DNA of 64,000 nt from Salvator merianae (taxonomy: Eukaryota > Chordata > Lepidosauria > Squamata > Teiidae): contig QVOM02000126.1 in assembly GCA_003586115.2 (NCBI GenBank), positions 58,526,526 to 58,590,525 of the forward strand, in the 5' to 3' direction. The first letter of the stretch is position 1. Every line of letters starts with the position of its first letter. Shown here one piece after another: positions 45,651 to 58,618 of this stretch. The notes under the pieces were generated by a model. The model saw nothing but the letters and a program-made list of their open reading frames with translations. It ran no database searches and was not told the origin of the DNA. A program made the position numbers and the translations under genes.

Positions 45651-45995
45651 GCCCCGTCCAGGCAGGGGATATATAGTGCAATTATGTCTGCGCTATGGTG
45701 GGATTGCCACATGTACCTGTGGCAACCCCGCTATAGCCCCAGTATATCTCTGATAAATCACACAATAATCTGTTTTGGGAAAACTCGACCCTGGTTGCGG
45801 GTTTTCCCAAAACAGCACTATCACTTACCTTGTGGATGAAGCTACCATCTTTGCCATGGTCACCGCGCATGTGCAGGGGCCAAAAAAGATGACCATTCAT
45901 GCAATGTGGTGACGCTTGCACCCTTCCGGATATTTTGCACCATCAAAATACCCAAATGTGTGCATCACTATATTGTGCACAGACAGTGCCAGCCC
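45651..45995. mobile_element. Palindromic MITE family A, copy 4
   Basis: GCCCCGTCCAGGCAGGGGATATA end; inner palindrome GCTATGGTGGGATTGCC against GGCAACCCCGCTATAGC; GTTTTGGGAAAACTCGACCC and GGGTTTTCCCAAAACAGC form a second stem; then GCGCATGTGCAGGGGCC. The right end is uncertain. Confidence 0.75.
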
Positions 45996-47019
45996 TCTGC
46001 TGCCCGTTCAACAGGTGACTATCCAAGAGGGGCTTTTCTCCCAAATATCACCTGTTGGCACAACATTCGGTTAGCATCTTTAAATACAGGGAGAGATTAC
46101 ATAACACTTTTATGATGTCACTGTGTGGCAACATTTCCCCAGAGTCAAAACGCCATTAAACATCTCTGTCTTCCTAGAGCTTTCTCTTGAGACGTTTTAC
46201 ATTTCCGTGATTTGGATTTCTTCAGTAATAGTTTGTTATGAACGTCGTCATCCCTATGCAATTATGGTATGATCAGGAATACTCCACATTTGAGTATTCT
46301 GTCCACACGGTGCTCACTTACAGAACTCTTTTGCTCTTACAGAGATGCAAGCAGAGAAGCTATTGGGAAAGTGAACGTTCCTTATGCACTCACCAAGCCT
46401 TTACCCTCTGTTTGATACAAAGCACTTATGATCCTTGGCAAAAAATGGCTGGCATCAGCTGAAGGAAGCAGACTGGATACAGGCAAGAGAGCTATACCTA
46501 AGCTCCCATTCATATCAATGGCTTCCCGCACTGTATGGCCACACAGTCTCTCAAAACACAGAGAGGAGACGTATCAGCTCTGCTAGGTCCTCACAGCACC
46601 TTTCTTTCAAATTAGAAACAACCTTTCACCCAAGTATGATTTCAAAATCAGCAAAGAAAGAAATTTAAATTGCAACAATTTTGAACACAGGCCAACAATA
46701 AGGAAAAATAAATCCATTCAAGCAGATTTTAAAAATATGTGTTACAGGGGTGGACGGTTTGGTGTTGTTGTTGTTTTAATAGTTTTGATGGCAGCTCACA
46801 GCCAAACCACACCCAGAAAGGATGCCCTCTCTTCTGAACACACCTGACTAGGCACGGAGCAGCCTCCCCAATCTGCACTTCAGTCATCCATGTAAATTGC
46901 TCAGAATGTTTTGGTGCATTGAAGGGAAGTCAACTTGTTCACAAGGGAAATTCATGCCTTTGTCAGTTCTGACCAGCAATGCGAGGCACAGGGGAAACAC
47001 CTGGAGCAGAACATATCTA
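45996..47019. other. Unassigned sequence
   Basis: No recognised repeat; short frames only. Confidence 0.5.
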
Positions 47020-47240
47020 TTCCAGGCTGCCTCCAGACAGCAAGAGACAATGCAATTGCCTCTCACTGTATCCTGCCAGATGTGAGGAGCAATCCTCCTG
47101 ATTTACGTTTATGTCTGGTGAGCAGCATATGCAAAAGCCAGCCAAGGGCCCAGACACTCCCTTTTGTTGCTTTCTGTGCACTTGGCTGGTCACATAAACT
47201 GCTCACCAGACATAAAGGTAAGCAGGGCTATCACAGGAAA
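47020..47240. mobile_element. MITE family C copy with 18-bp arms
   Basis: Start AGGCTGCCTCCAGACAGCAAGAGACAATGCAATTGCC matches family C. Arms TTTATGTCTGGTGAGCAG (47108-47125) and CTGCTCACCAGACATAAA (47199-47216) are perfectly complementary. Confidence 0.75.
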
Positions 47241-48385
47241 CTCACCATTGTTGCTGGATTTCCCATAATAGTACTGCAGTACGCTTTTTGTGCATTGCAA
47301 TCAGCACTATACTGGGTATAGCTCAGGTATGTCTGCCATTTCTTACGTGGTGCTGGCCATGATGGAATCTGATCTACTGCTGTTGGATGAATGGACTGAA
47401 TTCATAAAGCTCAGTCAGTTTTACCACCAAATATGAATATAGCATCCTCCTGGCTGACTCACTACGGTCAATCTTTCCAGTATTTTCCCCATGAATGAAA
47501 AATACTAGAGACAAAGTGATGGACAGTGCAATTAATTTTTTCAAGGGCTTTTTGGTAACTATTTTTTTTACTTTCAATTTGCATAGACTGACCAATAATG
47601 TGCTTAGTTTATCAATGGTCCTTGGCCAATTTAGGATATTGTGTATATGATATGGAATAATTGGTTTGATTTCTTGGCTCAGAGTACCATCTAGTGGTCT
47701 TAAATCTGCTCAGCAGCCAATGAGACACCCAGTGGGCTTGGTCTCCATTCTAGAGACACAGCTGCTGGCGGTTGCTCAACCATGCCTAAGTAACATTAAC
47801 CTTCCTGGTTCTCAACTAAAGTGCCTAAGTACCCAGGCCATGTAGCAACAAGTTACAGTTGTGCTGATACTGTAAACATACTTCCTGGCTTGAATGCATA
47901 TCTCAGTCTGACTCCTGATTTTGGATTATAGTTTAGCTCTTTGTTTTTTGTACACTCTGTCTGACTGGCTAGAATCCTTGGCTATTCCCCTTGGACTCTT
48001 GTTTTTCTGCTGCACCTGAACTGAGTTCCTCTTCTTACACAGACCCTTGGCTTCCTTCAGCTTCCACCCTTGTTTTGACCTCTAGCCATGCTTTCTCCAG
48101 CTCATTCTCTACTCTCCAATTGTGCCTTCAGCATCCTGCATACCAGCCTACCTACCGATCCTGATCTCTGTGTAAAGTTTTTGACCTTCCTGTTTCCCAT
48201 GTGCCACCCACAGCTTGCCCCTGTCACTACTGCAAGCTTCATTTCTGGCAAAGCTTGTTGCTGGCTCCACTTATACTTCCAAATCAAATATGTTGGTCTG
48301 GCCACAAACTTTGAAGGCATGCATGTTTTGGGAAATAGTCTAACTTTTAGCCCAAAGGATAAAATGTTAAAACATTGACATATAT
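47241..48385. other. Unassigned sequence
   Basis: The part at 47900-48090 (TGACTCC, TTGGCTATTCCCCTTGGACTC) has the pyrimidine-rich feel of an old LTR, but no ends were found. Confidence 0.35.
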
Positions 48386-48437
48386 CCCTCCCTCCCTCCC
48401 TCCCTCCCTCCCTCCCTCCCTCCCTTCCTTCCTTCCT
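48386..48437. repeat. (CCCT)n microsatellite
   Basis: Nine or more CCCT units followed by (TTCC)n. Confidence 0.95.
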
Positions 48438-48904
48438 GTTTCATCTATATTTAAAATTGTGTTTCATTTCATGCTACCATGCACATTGTTTGTATTACCT
48501 CTCCCTCTATTAAACAGGGATCTCTTAAGTATGGAATGCTGTACAGAACTGCATAATTGGAACTCTGAACTTGAAAGAGAAAAGCTCCTTCCTCTAGAAC
48601 TGCATTCGAGACTAGTGTTGTTCATCTTTTTTACTGGAGATCCATCAGTTAATTTACAATACTGTACTGGCAGTGATTATATCATTCCCCTGCCTTATCT
48701 CAGATCTAACTACATGTCGACTAACCAAAACTAGCGTATATTTAATGGAGACCACAGATAACGACAGTATGGATGTCAACAGCAACTTCGGTGCTGGACT
48801 GCAGGGCAAGGCACTGCTAGGAAGTCTCACTTGTTTCATTTCAAACTTTGGTGCACAGGCACAAGGGAACCGCCATTCACTTTGGATATGTGTATCCCAT
48901 TCTG

Positions 48905-49306
48905 AGGGCAAACAGACCTCACAGCATGAACGTCATTCACGCTGTGAGGTCTCGAACATACTGGCAAGAGGCTTCTAGCTTTTGCAGTGTGAAAGCTGGT
49001 GGCTCACACCATGACAGCAGCTGGGTAAACTTCTGGCCAGTGCCATGGCAACAAGGAACAGGACAAGACTGCATAGCCACAGCCACACCATGCTATTCAC
49101 ATTCACGGTGTGAATGCAGTGTACTGGGAGCAACTGGACTGGAAGCAGCTGGATGTGGATCATGATTTGTGCTCTACAGCAAGTAGGAAAAGTAGCAATC
49201 GGGAACAGCCGTAATCTGCTCCTGATTGTAAGGGCCTCCGTGCAGTGTGGATACACTTCACTAGTGAGCAGCCATACACTAATTAGTATAAAGTGTGAAA
49301 AGGCCC
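48905..49306 (+). mobile_element. MITE family B, copy 5
   Basis: The right end AAAGTGTGAAAAGGCCC is clear. The left side shows CAGACCTCACAGCATGAACG against CGCTGTGAGGTC, a local hairpin. The body shares CATGACAGCAGCTGGG, GCCATGGCAAC, ACAGCCACA, GTGTGAATGCAGTGTAC and CTGCTCCTGATTG with other copies. Stray frames are shadows. Confidence 0.75.
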
Positions 49307-51893
49307 AAAGTCACCATGTCTTCAGAAGCAGTCTGCAGATTGGAAGCAGAGGGGACAGGGGAGAAATTCCAGCCATTCTTGTAACCAAGGACTGATTGAC
49401 TGACTGCATGGATTCACCTATACGGTCTCTGTGGACTGCTGTACTTTCTTACAGAGATCTGCTGGGGATAGAACCTGTGACGCTTTGCTTTCAAGGCTCT
49501 ACCCACAGTTGATCAAAATATCATTTGAAGAATACAAAAGGAGGCTTACTGATGGAGTCTTGCTGCCTCCCCTGCTAGTAAATAGAAGTGCTTAGTGTGT
49601 TGCTGCTACATAGTTCATTCTTGAAGGAATAGAGAAGGAGGCTTCTTCCCACACTCACTGGCAACCCCTTATTCATGATAGCTTTTGTTCACTGTGCATT
49701 GCAACCCCCAAACTAGGAGTGTTGCTATTTTCATACTTTCAGGTATCAAATGTTTTCTTCCAGGTAAAGCATAGTTGTAAGGAAGAAGAGAAAAGCAGTA
49801 GACAGTCTATGCTTCAAGCTTCGACTACAAAAATAAAAGAAGCCCATAGTTGTTTCACCATATTCTCTTTAGACCTAAGAGTTACAATCAGATTCAGTTA
49901 CAATCTGATCAGCCTCAGCAATGTATTAACATATATTCAAAAGCAACTCTCACTTCATTCTGAATGCCTACGAGACACCAGCTCCACTGAGTTCACTGAA
50001 GTTTGCACTCAGGCCAGTGACAATTTGCACTGCAATTTATAGCCAATAAAGGCTGCTACAGCATCATGGTCTCAAGTGGCTGCAATGCCAATTGGGCACA
50101 GAGGCAGCAGCCCACAGACTGGGACTACAGCGTGGCAGAGAAGGACAGCCTCACTTTCACTTGCTACCATCAGGTGTGTTGGGTTGTGGTTTGCTCCTGG
50201 GGTGTTGATCTGTGGGGCGCTGCTGGCACCTAATGTTTGTTTATTAAAAATGTATATGCTGACCTGTTTCCAAGATGTGAGGGTGGTGGATAACAATCAA
50301 GAACATAAAACAATGAGGGAAATAGAACACTTTTGAATTAAACATATAAACACAAAATAAAATAACCAAGTGGGATATCCTCCCAAGTAATCAAGATATG
50401 GCTCACCACACCATATTTTTCATTTAATGCTCTCTACCCCCTTCTCCTCACCCAGTGTAATCCTATGCAAGGTCAACATCCTTGACTGTATTTTTTCCCA
50501 AGCAAATCACTTTCATTCATTTGCACCCAGAGTGTCTTTGGCTGCAATCTGACAGTTGTCTCCACCTGCCTTTAGCCAAAATCATTCACACGCTGAACAA
50601 CAATCAGAGACTGTTAACCTTTACTTAATGCCGCTCAACTTGAATATGGGCCCACCTCAATGTTCTGGACAATTCCCATCATCCTGAGCCATTAGCAGAG
50701 CAAGACAAGGCTCCAGGGAATCGGAAGCAAACAACTTTTGAGTCACACCAGCTTGGGGAAAGCTGATTTAGTGATTCACAGAAAGTCATTCTATGCTTTC
50801 TAAACGACAGAATTTAGCAAGCAATTGAATTGATGTTCGAGCCTTGTTCCGTCTGCCTCTGAGTGAATTTTCCACTGTCTGCCCATTTAAAAGGAACTGA
50901 GGAAAAAAACGGGTAATTACTAGACATAAAGTGAGATTCACTGGCAATAACTGTAATGAATTTTTATCTTCAGAAGAAACCAAGAGCAAGCTTGTGCATA
51001 CAAATGGAAGTCTTTAAAAAAAAGCAAGCATCTGTTGAGATTCCATTCTCTCGCTGTGTATGTTTCCTCTGAAAACAGGCTGTGGAATTGCAATGGAGAA
51101 GATACAGGGAGCCACCCTTTCAGGATTTATTCCACATTGGAATGAAAACAAAGGTCTCTGGTAATATATTGGTAGTCTTGAGAAAAGAAAACAATATTCT
51201 GAAAATTTTCGTTCTTTGTGAATCTGCGTGGCTATACATCTCTTGTTCTTTCCCGACACTGCTGGCCCAGAATGAGCAGAATCTACATGAATATACACAG
51301 GTGCCCCAGGGGAGGTGAGGGAAACTGGAAGTCCCTCCCCCCCCCCGAAAGTCCACACAACACTGGCAAATCTTGCTTTGATCTGACTCAGACAACTGTG
51401 TACTAATGCGTAGCACAATATTCTCCTGGTTGAAAGAGCAGCTATGCTTTTTGGTGTCAACAAAAGAGACACCTCGGACCATTTTCCATATTCCATAATG
51501 AACTCATTTCATAGAGAGGCAAATGCTGCTCTGCTTAACAGGCTTGAAAGAAATGTATGATCACACGCACATAAACAACATTACCCACTTGCATTCTGGG
51601 TAATTACCCACAGCTCAGGGTCCGTACAATGTAGACACACTTTCAAGATCATAGGCATGAAGGAACAATCAAACAAGTGCTGTTCACATCAAAGACGTAC
51701 TATGGCATTTTGGCTAAAGGATTTGCATAGTCTGGTACCCCATTCCTTGATCCCCCTGAACTGTCTTTTGATCTTTTAACTGGAGTAAATTACTTCAGTC
51801 TGTTTTAAGTTTGCTTTGATTTTAACGGAGTTCACCAGAAGGCAACACCTGGCTGATGTTGGCTGATCTAAAAAAGGTAAGCAAGATGAAACC
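49307..51893. other. Unassigned, includes a 160-codon frame without recognisable domain
   Basis: The minus-strand frame 51496-51014 overlaps a 120-codon frame in another phase, has an unremarkable composition and no domain; I treat both as chance. A poly(C) run lies at 51338-51347. The part at 50540-50760 is free of repeat signatures. An exon cannot be excluded by eye. Confidence 0.35.
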
Positions 51894-52341
51894 TGGGGCC
51901 TTTCCACATTTTCCATCTTGGAATATTCACAAGTGAACATCCCAAGATGAACAGAGCTCACAGTGCCGCAGTGTCACACTGCGAGGGCAGGAACATACCA
52001 GCAACGGGCTACCAGCACTCCTGGTGTGAATGGTGGCTGTTCATGCCATGACAGCAACCAGGGAAAAAAGTCCAGCCACTGCCATGGCAACCAGGGACAT
52101 GGTGCAATTGCACAGCCACAGCTGCGCAGCATTTGTGCCCAGACGAAAGTGTGAACGCTGTTTAACAGGAGCAGTCCAGCTGCTCCCAGTTCAGCAGTAG
52201 AGCACGATTTTGTGCTCCACAGCTAGTAGCAACCAGGAACGGCTGCAGCCCACTCCTGACCATGAGGGCCTCCACAAAGTGCGGACACATCTCACTAGTG
52301 AGTGTCTGCACGCTCACGAGTGAAAAGTACAAACAGGCCCC
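51894..52341 (+). mobile_element. MITE family B, copy 6 (complete)
   Basis: GGGGCCTTTCCACATTTTCC at the left and GAAAAGTACAAACAGGCCC at the right are inverted ends, with CCTGG at both borders. The body has CACAGTGCCGCAGTGTCACACTGCG, GGTGTGAATGGTGGCTG, GCACGATTTTGTGCTCCACAGC and GCGGACACATCTCACTAGTGAGTG. Confidence 0.88.
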
Positions 52342-52349
52342 TGGCTAGT

Positions 52350-52620
52350 ACTTGCCACCAGGATGCAATCCCAGGAAAATCTTGGGCTCTTTCCTTGTCT
52401 GCAGACTCTTCACATTATTGTTCCTGTTCCAGAATACCCAGATGTTAACGAGCGCCTGGCCACTTCCCTTTGGTTTTTTTCCTACACTTGCAAGCATCTG
52501 GGTATTTTGGAATAGCAACAATAACGTGAAGAACTGGCTGGCAGAGGTAAGCAACTGTTATTACAAGAAATCCAGTGTCATTGCTGGATTTCCTATAATA
52601 CCAATATATATTGGGTGTTT
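52350..52620. mobile_element. MITE family C-like copy with 37-bp hairpin
   Basis: Arms at 52408-52444 (CTTCACATTATTGTTCC...CCAGATG) and 52495-52531 (CATCTGGG...AATAACGTGAAG) pair across a 50-bp loop with few mismatches. The neighbouring GGGCTCTTTCCTTGTCTG is shared with the 40.84-kb copy. Confidence 0.8.
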
Positions 52621-54055
52621 GTCCAACTAACCCAGGACTGGAAGCTGCCCACAGCTTATTTCTCATTTAGCACTCCCAAATCACACTTAGCATTTCTTAG
52701 GACCATTTCTTAGGACATGTCACCACTCATGCAATTAGAAACTCCTTGAATTGTTTAAAATTAATAAGAATAAGAATGCAAGAATAGAGAGGGGACAGAT
52801 CCATATCTAAAGCAGGAGGAGCCAGGGATATTTTAATTCTTTGCTCTGCTGAGGTCCCAGTCTGAATTGTTGGCTCTGCCTTCTGCATTTACATTGGAAC
52901 GGAAGTTTCATTTGGTGTCAAAGGGAATTGTCCACCTAATAAAATAGCAAGATGACGGGGGGAGGCCAGATCAGGATTGCATAGACGTAAAGGACTAAAA
53001 CATCCTGCACCAAAGCAGGCATTTAACTCCTTAAGGCAAATAATAATAATAATAATTAAAAAAATGACAGTGGGCTTCTTTCTGAGGCAATATTTTGGAG
53101 GACAAGATTCCTACTACTTTTCACAGTTGTGTAGAAGAGTTACACCCGCTGCAATTCTCTCTTCTCTCATATTTTAAAATGTGCAAGGGCTTTATTCCCC
53201 CTTACATACTGCTATCAGAATTCTCCCCTCCCTCCAACACTTCAATATATTGTTGATCTTATTTCAACACCAGTGATAGCATTTGCTTTTTAGCTTAGGG
53301 GGTGAAAATCCATCCATGTAGCACATGCAGAAGGCATTTCAGCACCAGAAGTCGTTGTGTCACTTTGTCCAATGGAAAAGCATGCTCTGCAGTAATTTAG
53401 ATGAGAACTGTTAACTTCCTAGTGGAATTTCTCTATTTCTTTTTAACAGTAAATGCTAATGCTTGCACAAACCTGGCCTGCTATGAGTTTGGCTCATGAG
53501 AACTTTGCCAGCCACACCAGGGCTGCATTCATACATAGTAACAAAAAGCATCTCGGAGATGGTATTGAGACAGTTTGAAGATGGGTCTGTTCACAGGCTT
53601 ATCTCCTCCTCCCCCATGAACATTCTAGGTTAAAGAAGGTGGATCAGAAGTGGAATAAAAACACGAGAACCACACTTTACTCTCTCTAAGGCACATTTGA
53701 GACACTTCTTCTGTTACATTTGAATTGAGCTCAGGATGCCATGGAGTTTGGGGACCACCATGGCTGGCAGGATTAAGGGCAAGGCTAGCAAAAGGAAAAG
53801 TGGTACCAGGAATCAGAACTGTTAATGTTAATGGCAAGATGAGATCCTGCTAAGACTACAGTGCTAGTCAAACCAATGTCAAAAATGACCTCACCAAACA
53901 GAGTGCATTATACCCCCATTATCCAACCTGGAACTGAAGCATACATGAAGGAGAAAGGGTGAATGGACTTCAGCTACTTTTCATATGGGGCTGCTGCTAA
54001 TTGCCCCTACTGCCAGCTGCATCTGCCAGATGTAGAAAGAAGGGATGCACTGACT
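52621..54055. other. Unassigned sequence
   Basis: A short (AAT)n is at 53039-53058. No gene is recognised. Confidence 0.5.
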
Positions 54056-54059
54056 GATA

Positions 54060-54300
54060 TCCAACATGAGAGCTCAGTATATACAATCATGATTAGAATA
54101 TGCATGCAAAATAATAAGATAATATATAAGCCATGGAATGAAGATTTAGGAATTCAAATGGACAAAAATGAATGGGAGAATTTGCAAAGAAAAATGGGAA
54201 AGAAATTAAACATATTACATATAAGGAAATGGTGTTGAAATTACTTTGCAATTGGTGTGCTACTCCGGATAAATTGCCATATATAAGGAACTCCAACATG
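54060..54300 (+). mobile_element. L1 LINE ORF2 fragment
   Basis: Translation gives YKPWNEDLGIQMDKNEWENL, and in the next frame KEIKHITYKEMVLKLLCNW and ATPDKLPYIR. These match the L1 ORF2 region W..DL...I....W..I followed by K...R.Y.TP.KL just before the Cys/His part. One frame shift is present. Confidence 0.8.
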
Positions 54301-56585
54301 TTGGCATGGTTGCAACACCATGAAACATTCTACCCTAGTATATCGGACCATGACTCTCATGAGTACAGCACGCGGCCCATAGTCCAGTATACCAAGCCTG
54401 GTGCCATTTTGCTGGGCACCTGGAAGCAGCACCAGAAGTGCAGTGCTTCTGGGTGCTCAGCTGAAACAGCATTGGCCAGCAACTTCGGAGGCCAGGAGTA
54501 TTCATTCTTAGACTGTGATCATACATAAAAAAGGGGCACCTCAGAGGCATCTAATCCACCTTTTCTAGCTTAGAATGTTCATTAGAAGGGGGAAGGGCAG
54601 ACTGGTGTGTGAACAATCCTACCTCAGAGCCTTCAATAAGATGCTTCAGAGTAGCTTTTTTGGCTGTGTCTGATCACGACCTCAATCTCCAAAGCTGGGC
54701 CAGAATGGGTTGTCCCCAAAGCAGACAGCCCTTAAAGTGGGCTATAGGTAAACTGGCCCACTGTGGATCAGGCCAATATAGTGTGGGATGCCCTGCACTA
54801 TGCAGAAACAGTTCTAACTTCAGCATATGAACTAGACCCTGTGTGTATCTATTCTCCTTTTACCCAGAACACTTGGAAAATGCAGTTCAGGTCCTGAATC
54901 TCTGGAGCACATCTCCATAATTTGCACAAATTTGGAGCACATCTCCAAAATAACTTGCACAAATTATTTTTAATCCTGCTGAAATCCTGTGTGGAAAACT
55001 GACAGGATTTTTATGGCAAACGTGAGAGATCTATAAGGTCTAGATTGTTATTATCGATTGTCCAGGAAGAAAGAAATGGAGAGGCTAAGGCATTTGGATG
55101 TGAATTTATATATCTGTTCTGGAAGCAGTCTTTGGCCCTTCTTTCTCCTCTTGTTATTCTTCTGTCTTAGCTATAATAGCCAATAACTCTTCATGTACAT
55201 CAGTTCCTGTACTCATAAGGCAGCAATGGGGACAAATTCATAAAGTGGAAGCCCGCTGCAGCAAGCTTACTTGCATGGGTGAAAGAGAACCAGAGTGAAA
55301 GGAAACACATTAGCCTCTGTGCCAGGGTCAGGTCATGGCTAAAGCCCAACTGGGATGAGGTCTGGGAGGTTTTAAGGTCCAGAATGAATAAACTCAGGGA
55401 AGTAAATCAGTGTGTCTGTGTGACACTGAAGCTGCTCTTTTGTGGATCATATATGACTCCCCTCTGGCAAAAGGAACAATAAGGAGAGACAAAAAAGTAG
55501 GGGGAAAGGACATTAAAAATATCAGTGGAAGAATATATTTCTCAGGGAATAATACACCCATATTGTACCCTAATTCCTGTTTTTGCTTACTTTTTATGGA
55601 TTCACCTGGACCAGAGTTAGACTGGGTCATAGGTTAGCATGCGCAACTACTACAAACCAGATTCAACACCAACTAAAATACTACAAATTTAATCAGCCAC
55701 CAGCCCAAATATGTTTCTGCACTGTAGGATTTAGCCAGACTAATGAAGAAAGGCACTCAGTAATTTTAATACCTGCTAAGATGCAGGATCATACTGCTTG
55801 CTGAGAAAGCATGCCCAGCTGTCCCCTAGTCAAAAACAATTCTCACAGAACTATTATTTCATGGTTGCACAGGCTAAACAATTACCTGCATGGTTTCTTT
55901 AAAGAAGGTATAGGTAGGTCAATGCCCCTAGCAGCAGTTATCAGGATATCTGCTTTCCAGAAGAATGCAGAATAACAAGGATATACAAAGAATTATCATT
56001 TTCAGATACTCTAAAATCCCACAGTTTTCCATTACACTGGAATATGGAGCTGCAGTTTGTGAAAAAGTGACTAATAACCCCAAGACATTTCTCCACTAGT
56101 TGAAGAATCTGGAAAAAAAAAAAATGTGCCAGAAATATTCCTGGTATTTGTGGTATTACTTACAATATTTCTTGTTAAGAGTCTGGAAAGAAACTTCAGC
56201 ACTTCAGTGGCATTCCTTAGCACACTGACGAAATGCATGCCCCAGAGGCCCTGACTTGAGGCTAGGAACTTTGGTTCCTAGCCCTCAGAAGCACGGGGGT
56301 CCAGCCACAAAGCTCCCGTGAGTTTCGATGCTGCAGCATGGGTTGCTCTGGACAAGCACCATCATGCAGACAGTGCTGATCTCACCCACCTCATCCCAGA
56401 GTTGGAATCAGTGGGCCTGAAAAGACGTTATTATTTGACTCTGAGGACTCCTATTTAAGGAAAGGAGTGGCTTTTGTGCTTACCGTGTTAATGTTTTGCT
56501 CTATGACTGAAGATGGAGTTATGTGTATTTCAATGTAGTGCTATTATCAAAGAACTCTGTGGTTATTAATTTGGCTGTGGCTTAT
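54301..56585. other. Unassigned sequence
   Basis: Directly after the L1 fragment, 54380-54470 (CAGTATACCAAGCCTGGTGCC, GGCACCTGGAAGCAGC) has weak inverted words. Nothing else is recognised. Confidence 0.4.
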
Positions 56586-56589
56586 GAAA

Positions 56590-57060
56590 TACTCAGCAAT
56601 AACCTTTTTCTAGTTGGCACCGGCATTGGTCTTGCCCACACAGGTCTATATGGTCAAAGCTATGGTTTTCCCAATAGTAATGTATCGCTGTGAGAGTTGG
56701 ACCATAAGGAAGACTGGGCACTGAAGTATCAGCGCTTTTTAATTGTTCTGCTGGAGAAGACTTTGAGAGACCCCTGGACTGCAAGGAGATCAAATCAGTC
56801 AATACTAAAGGAAATCAATCCTGACTGTTCACTGGAAGGACAACTACCACAGGTGAAGTTCAGACACTTTGGCCACATAATGAGAAGGCAGGACTCATTG
56901 GAAAAGGACCTGGTGCTGGAAAGATTGAAGGCAAAAGGAGCAGCAAACATGAACTTGGGCAGACTTTGGGAGACAGTGGAAGACAGAAGAGTATGATATG
57001 CCATGGTCCATAGGAATCATGAAGAGACAGATACAATTGAATGAGTGAACAACAACTATC
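56590..57060 (+). mobile_element. BovB (RTE-type) LINE, ORF2 C-terminus
   Basis: From about 56650 the text reads SYGFPIVMYRCESWTIRKT, then TLRDPWTARRSNQSILKEIN, CSLEGQLPQVK and FRHFGHIMRRQDSLEKDLVL, followed by KAKGAANMNLGRLW and a stop at 56994. BovB ORF2 ends with the same block (WTARRSNQSILKEI, SLEG, LQYFGHLMRR, DSLEK). BovB is frequent in squamates and was horizontally transferred to ruminants. The copy is 5'-truncated and has a frame shift at 56700 and a changed C-terminus. Its partner SINE is present at 32.74 kb. Confidence 0.93.
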
Positions 57061-58618
57061 ATTGGTCTGCATATAATGATTCCTTGTAGTGTTCTTTATG
57101 AAAAAAAGCAATATAAAGTATGTTTTAAACTACAAAATGACACTGGGCAAGTAAAATATGGTCATGTGTTCCATTTTATTCTTCTGCCTAGAAACTCTAG
57201 ATAAATCAGCCCAAGCTCCATACTTTCCTTTATATTCCTATAAGCACCTAAATTTTCCACAAAAGGCCCATAAATTTTCTTAACAAGAACCTATCCATTA
57301 AAAAAGGGTATAGAAACTTTAAGCGTTTATAGGTCCTGGAATATGCTGTATGAGCCTTCCAGAAATAAAGAACCAAGAGTTACGGGAGAGAGGGTTGTCT
57401 TTAGCTGGGCATCTCATAGAGCAGTGGATCTGACCAACTGCTAGAGCCCATAAACTCCTCTTACACCAGTTCTCACCCTGTTTATTTATATAAAAGAAAA
57501 CATCATCCTCAAATACTACACAACTAAAGCCTCCTTCCAAAGAAAATGAGGCCCAGCTAAATACAGCCTCAGTGACAGATGGTGGAACACCACTGGAATA
57601 ACGTTAAGGAATGGGTAATTAGATGCTTCTCTTTGATCTTCCTGGATCACAGTTAGATCTGTGCTGAATCAGAAGGCAGTCTGGGAAGATCAAAGTGAGG
57701 CTTTGAGTCAGAATCTTTTCCCTCTTGCATGGTCCTGAACTCCTCCACACCTAAAGCACTGGGCAGAGTGTCACAGTATTGATGTGAGGACTTCTAGATC
57801 CCTTGAAATGGAAGAAGATAAAAGGCCTTAATCTGAGAGAATACAGTTCTGTTTGCATGAGATCATTGTCATACTTGTGTCTGCTCACAGGAAAAGAATA
57901 TAAGCAATTTGGTGCTGGTATAAAAATGAAAACACTAAAAATGTAAACTCGCACTGTATGTTCTTTGATGATCTAATGTAGACAAACACCAGAACATTAT
58001 TCTGGAGCTTGAACAAACAGCAAGCATCCTTTTGAGAAACAGGCTGTTTGAGTTTCCCAAAATGATGAAAGCAGAAATGTACTAATGACCATTGTGTGGG
58101 GTGATTTGAAACACAAAAGTGTTCCAAAGCTACTTTCTCATAGCAGAAGATCAGCTGAAAATAACAATTAAAGCAGCAGCTATAGTAGATGCAAAAATCC
58201 TCTAGGAAAGAAATCATATAAATCCTGTCATCTCCATGCGCCATCCTCAAAACCCATTTATTTGACAAAACCAGATCCGTTCAGGGAGTGAAACTCATGC
58301 CAACTATCACTTGGGACAGGGCTAATGACTACACCATTCAGAGAGGTTGGTAGTTTCTGCTGAAAAAAAACAAGTACCTAAGCAGATTCAAAAGAGAGTA
58401 TGCCTGTAGCCCCATTTAGACATCTCTAGTTGTAACAAATTCCAAATCCCACACCTTCCATTCACACACTGGAGAAGAAGAATATTTGGCACAAGGAACA
58501 TATGGTCACTCAGCCTGATCTGAACTCAAAGGTTATGTCTGCACTGGGCCAGTACATGGACCCAGCGGAGCTCTAGAATGCCTTGTTTGTACTGCATACT
58601 GCTCTACTGGGAGACTAT
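57061..58618. other. Unassigned sequence
   Basis: The 127-codon minus-strand frame (58268-57885) is rich in Cys, Phe and Tyr with no domain; I consider it non-coding. At 58584-58617 and 58994-59010 CTACTGGGAGAC and GTCTCCCAGTAG form outer inverted arms around the family B copy. Confidence 0.4.

Noticed and set aside
51014..51496. 160-codon minus-strand frame
   Set aside because: No domain, overlaps an equally long frame in another phase, and has a poly(C) run inside. Not convincing as an exon.
57885..58268. 127-codon minus-strand frame rich in Cys and Phe
   Set aside because: No motif or domain, hydrophobic bias follows AT-rich composition, and no splice or promoter context.
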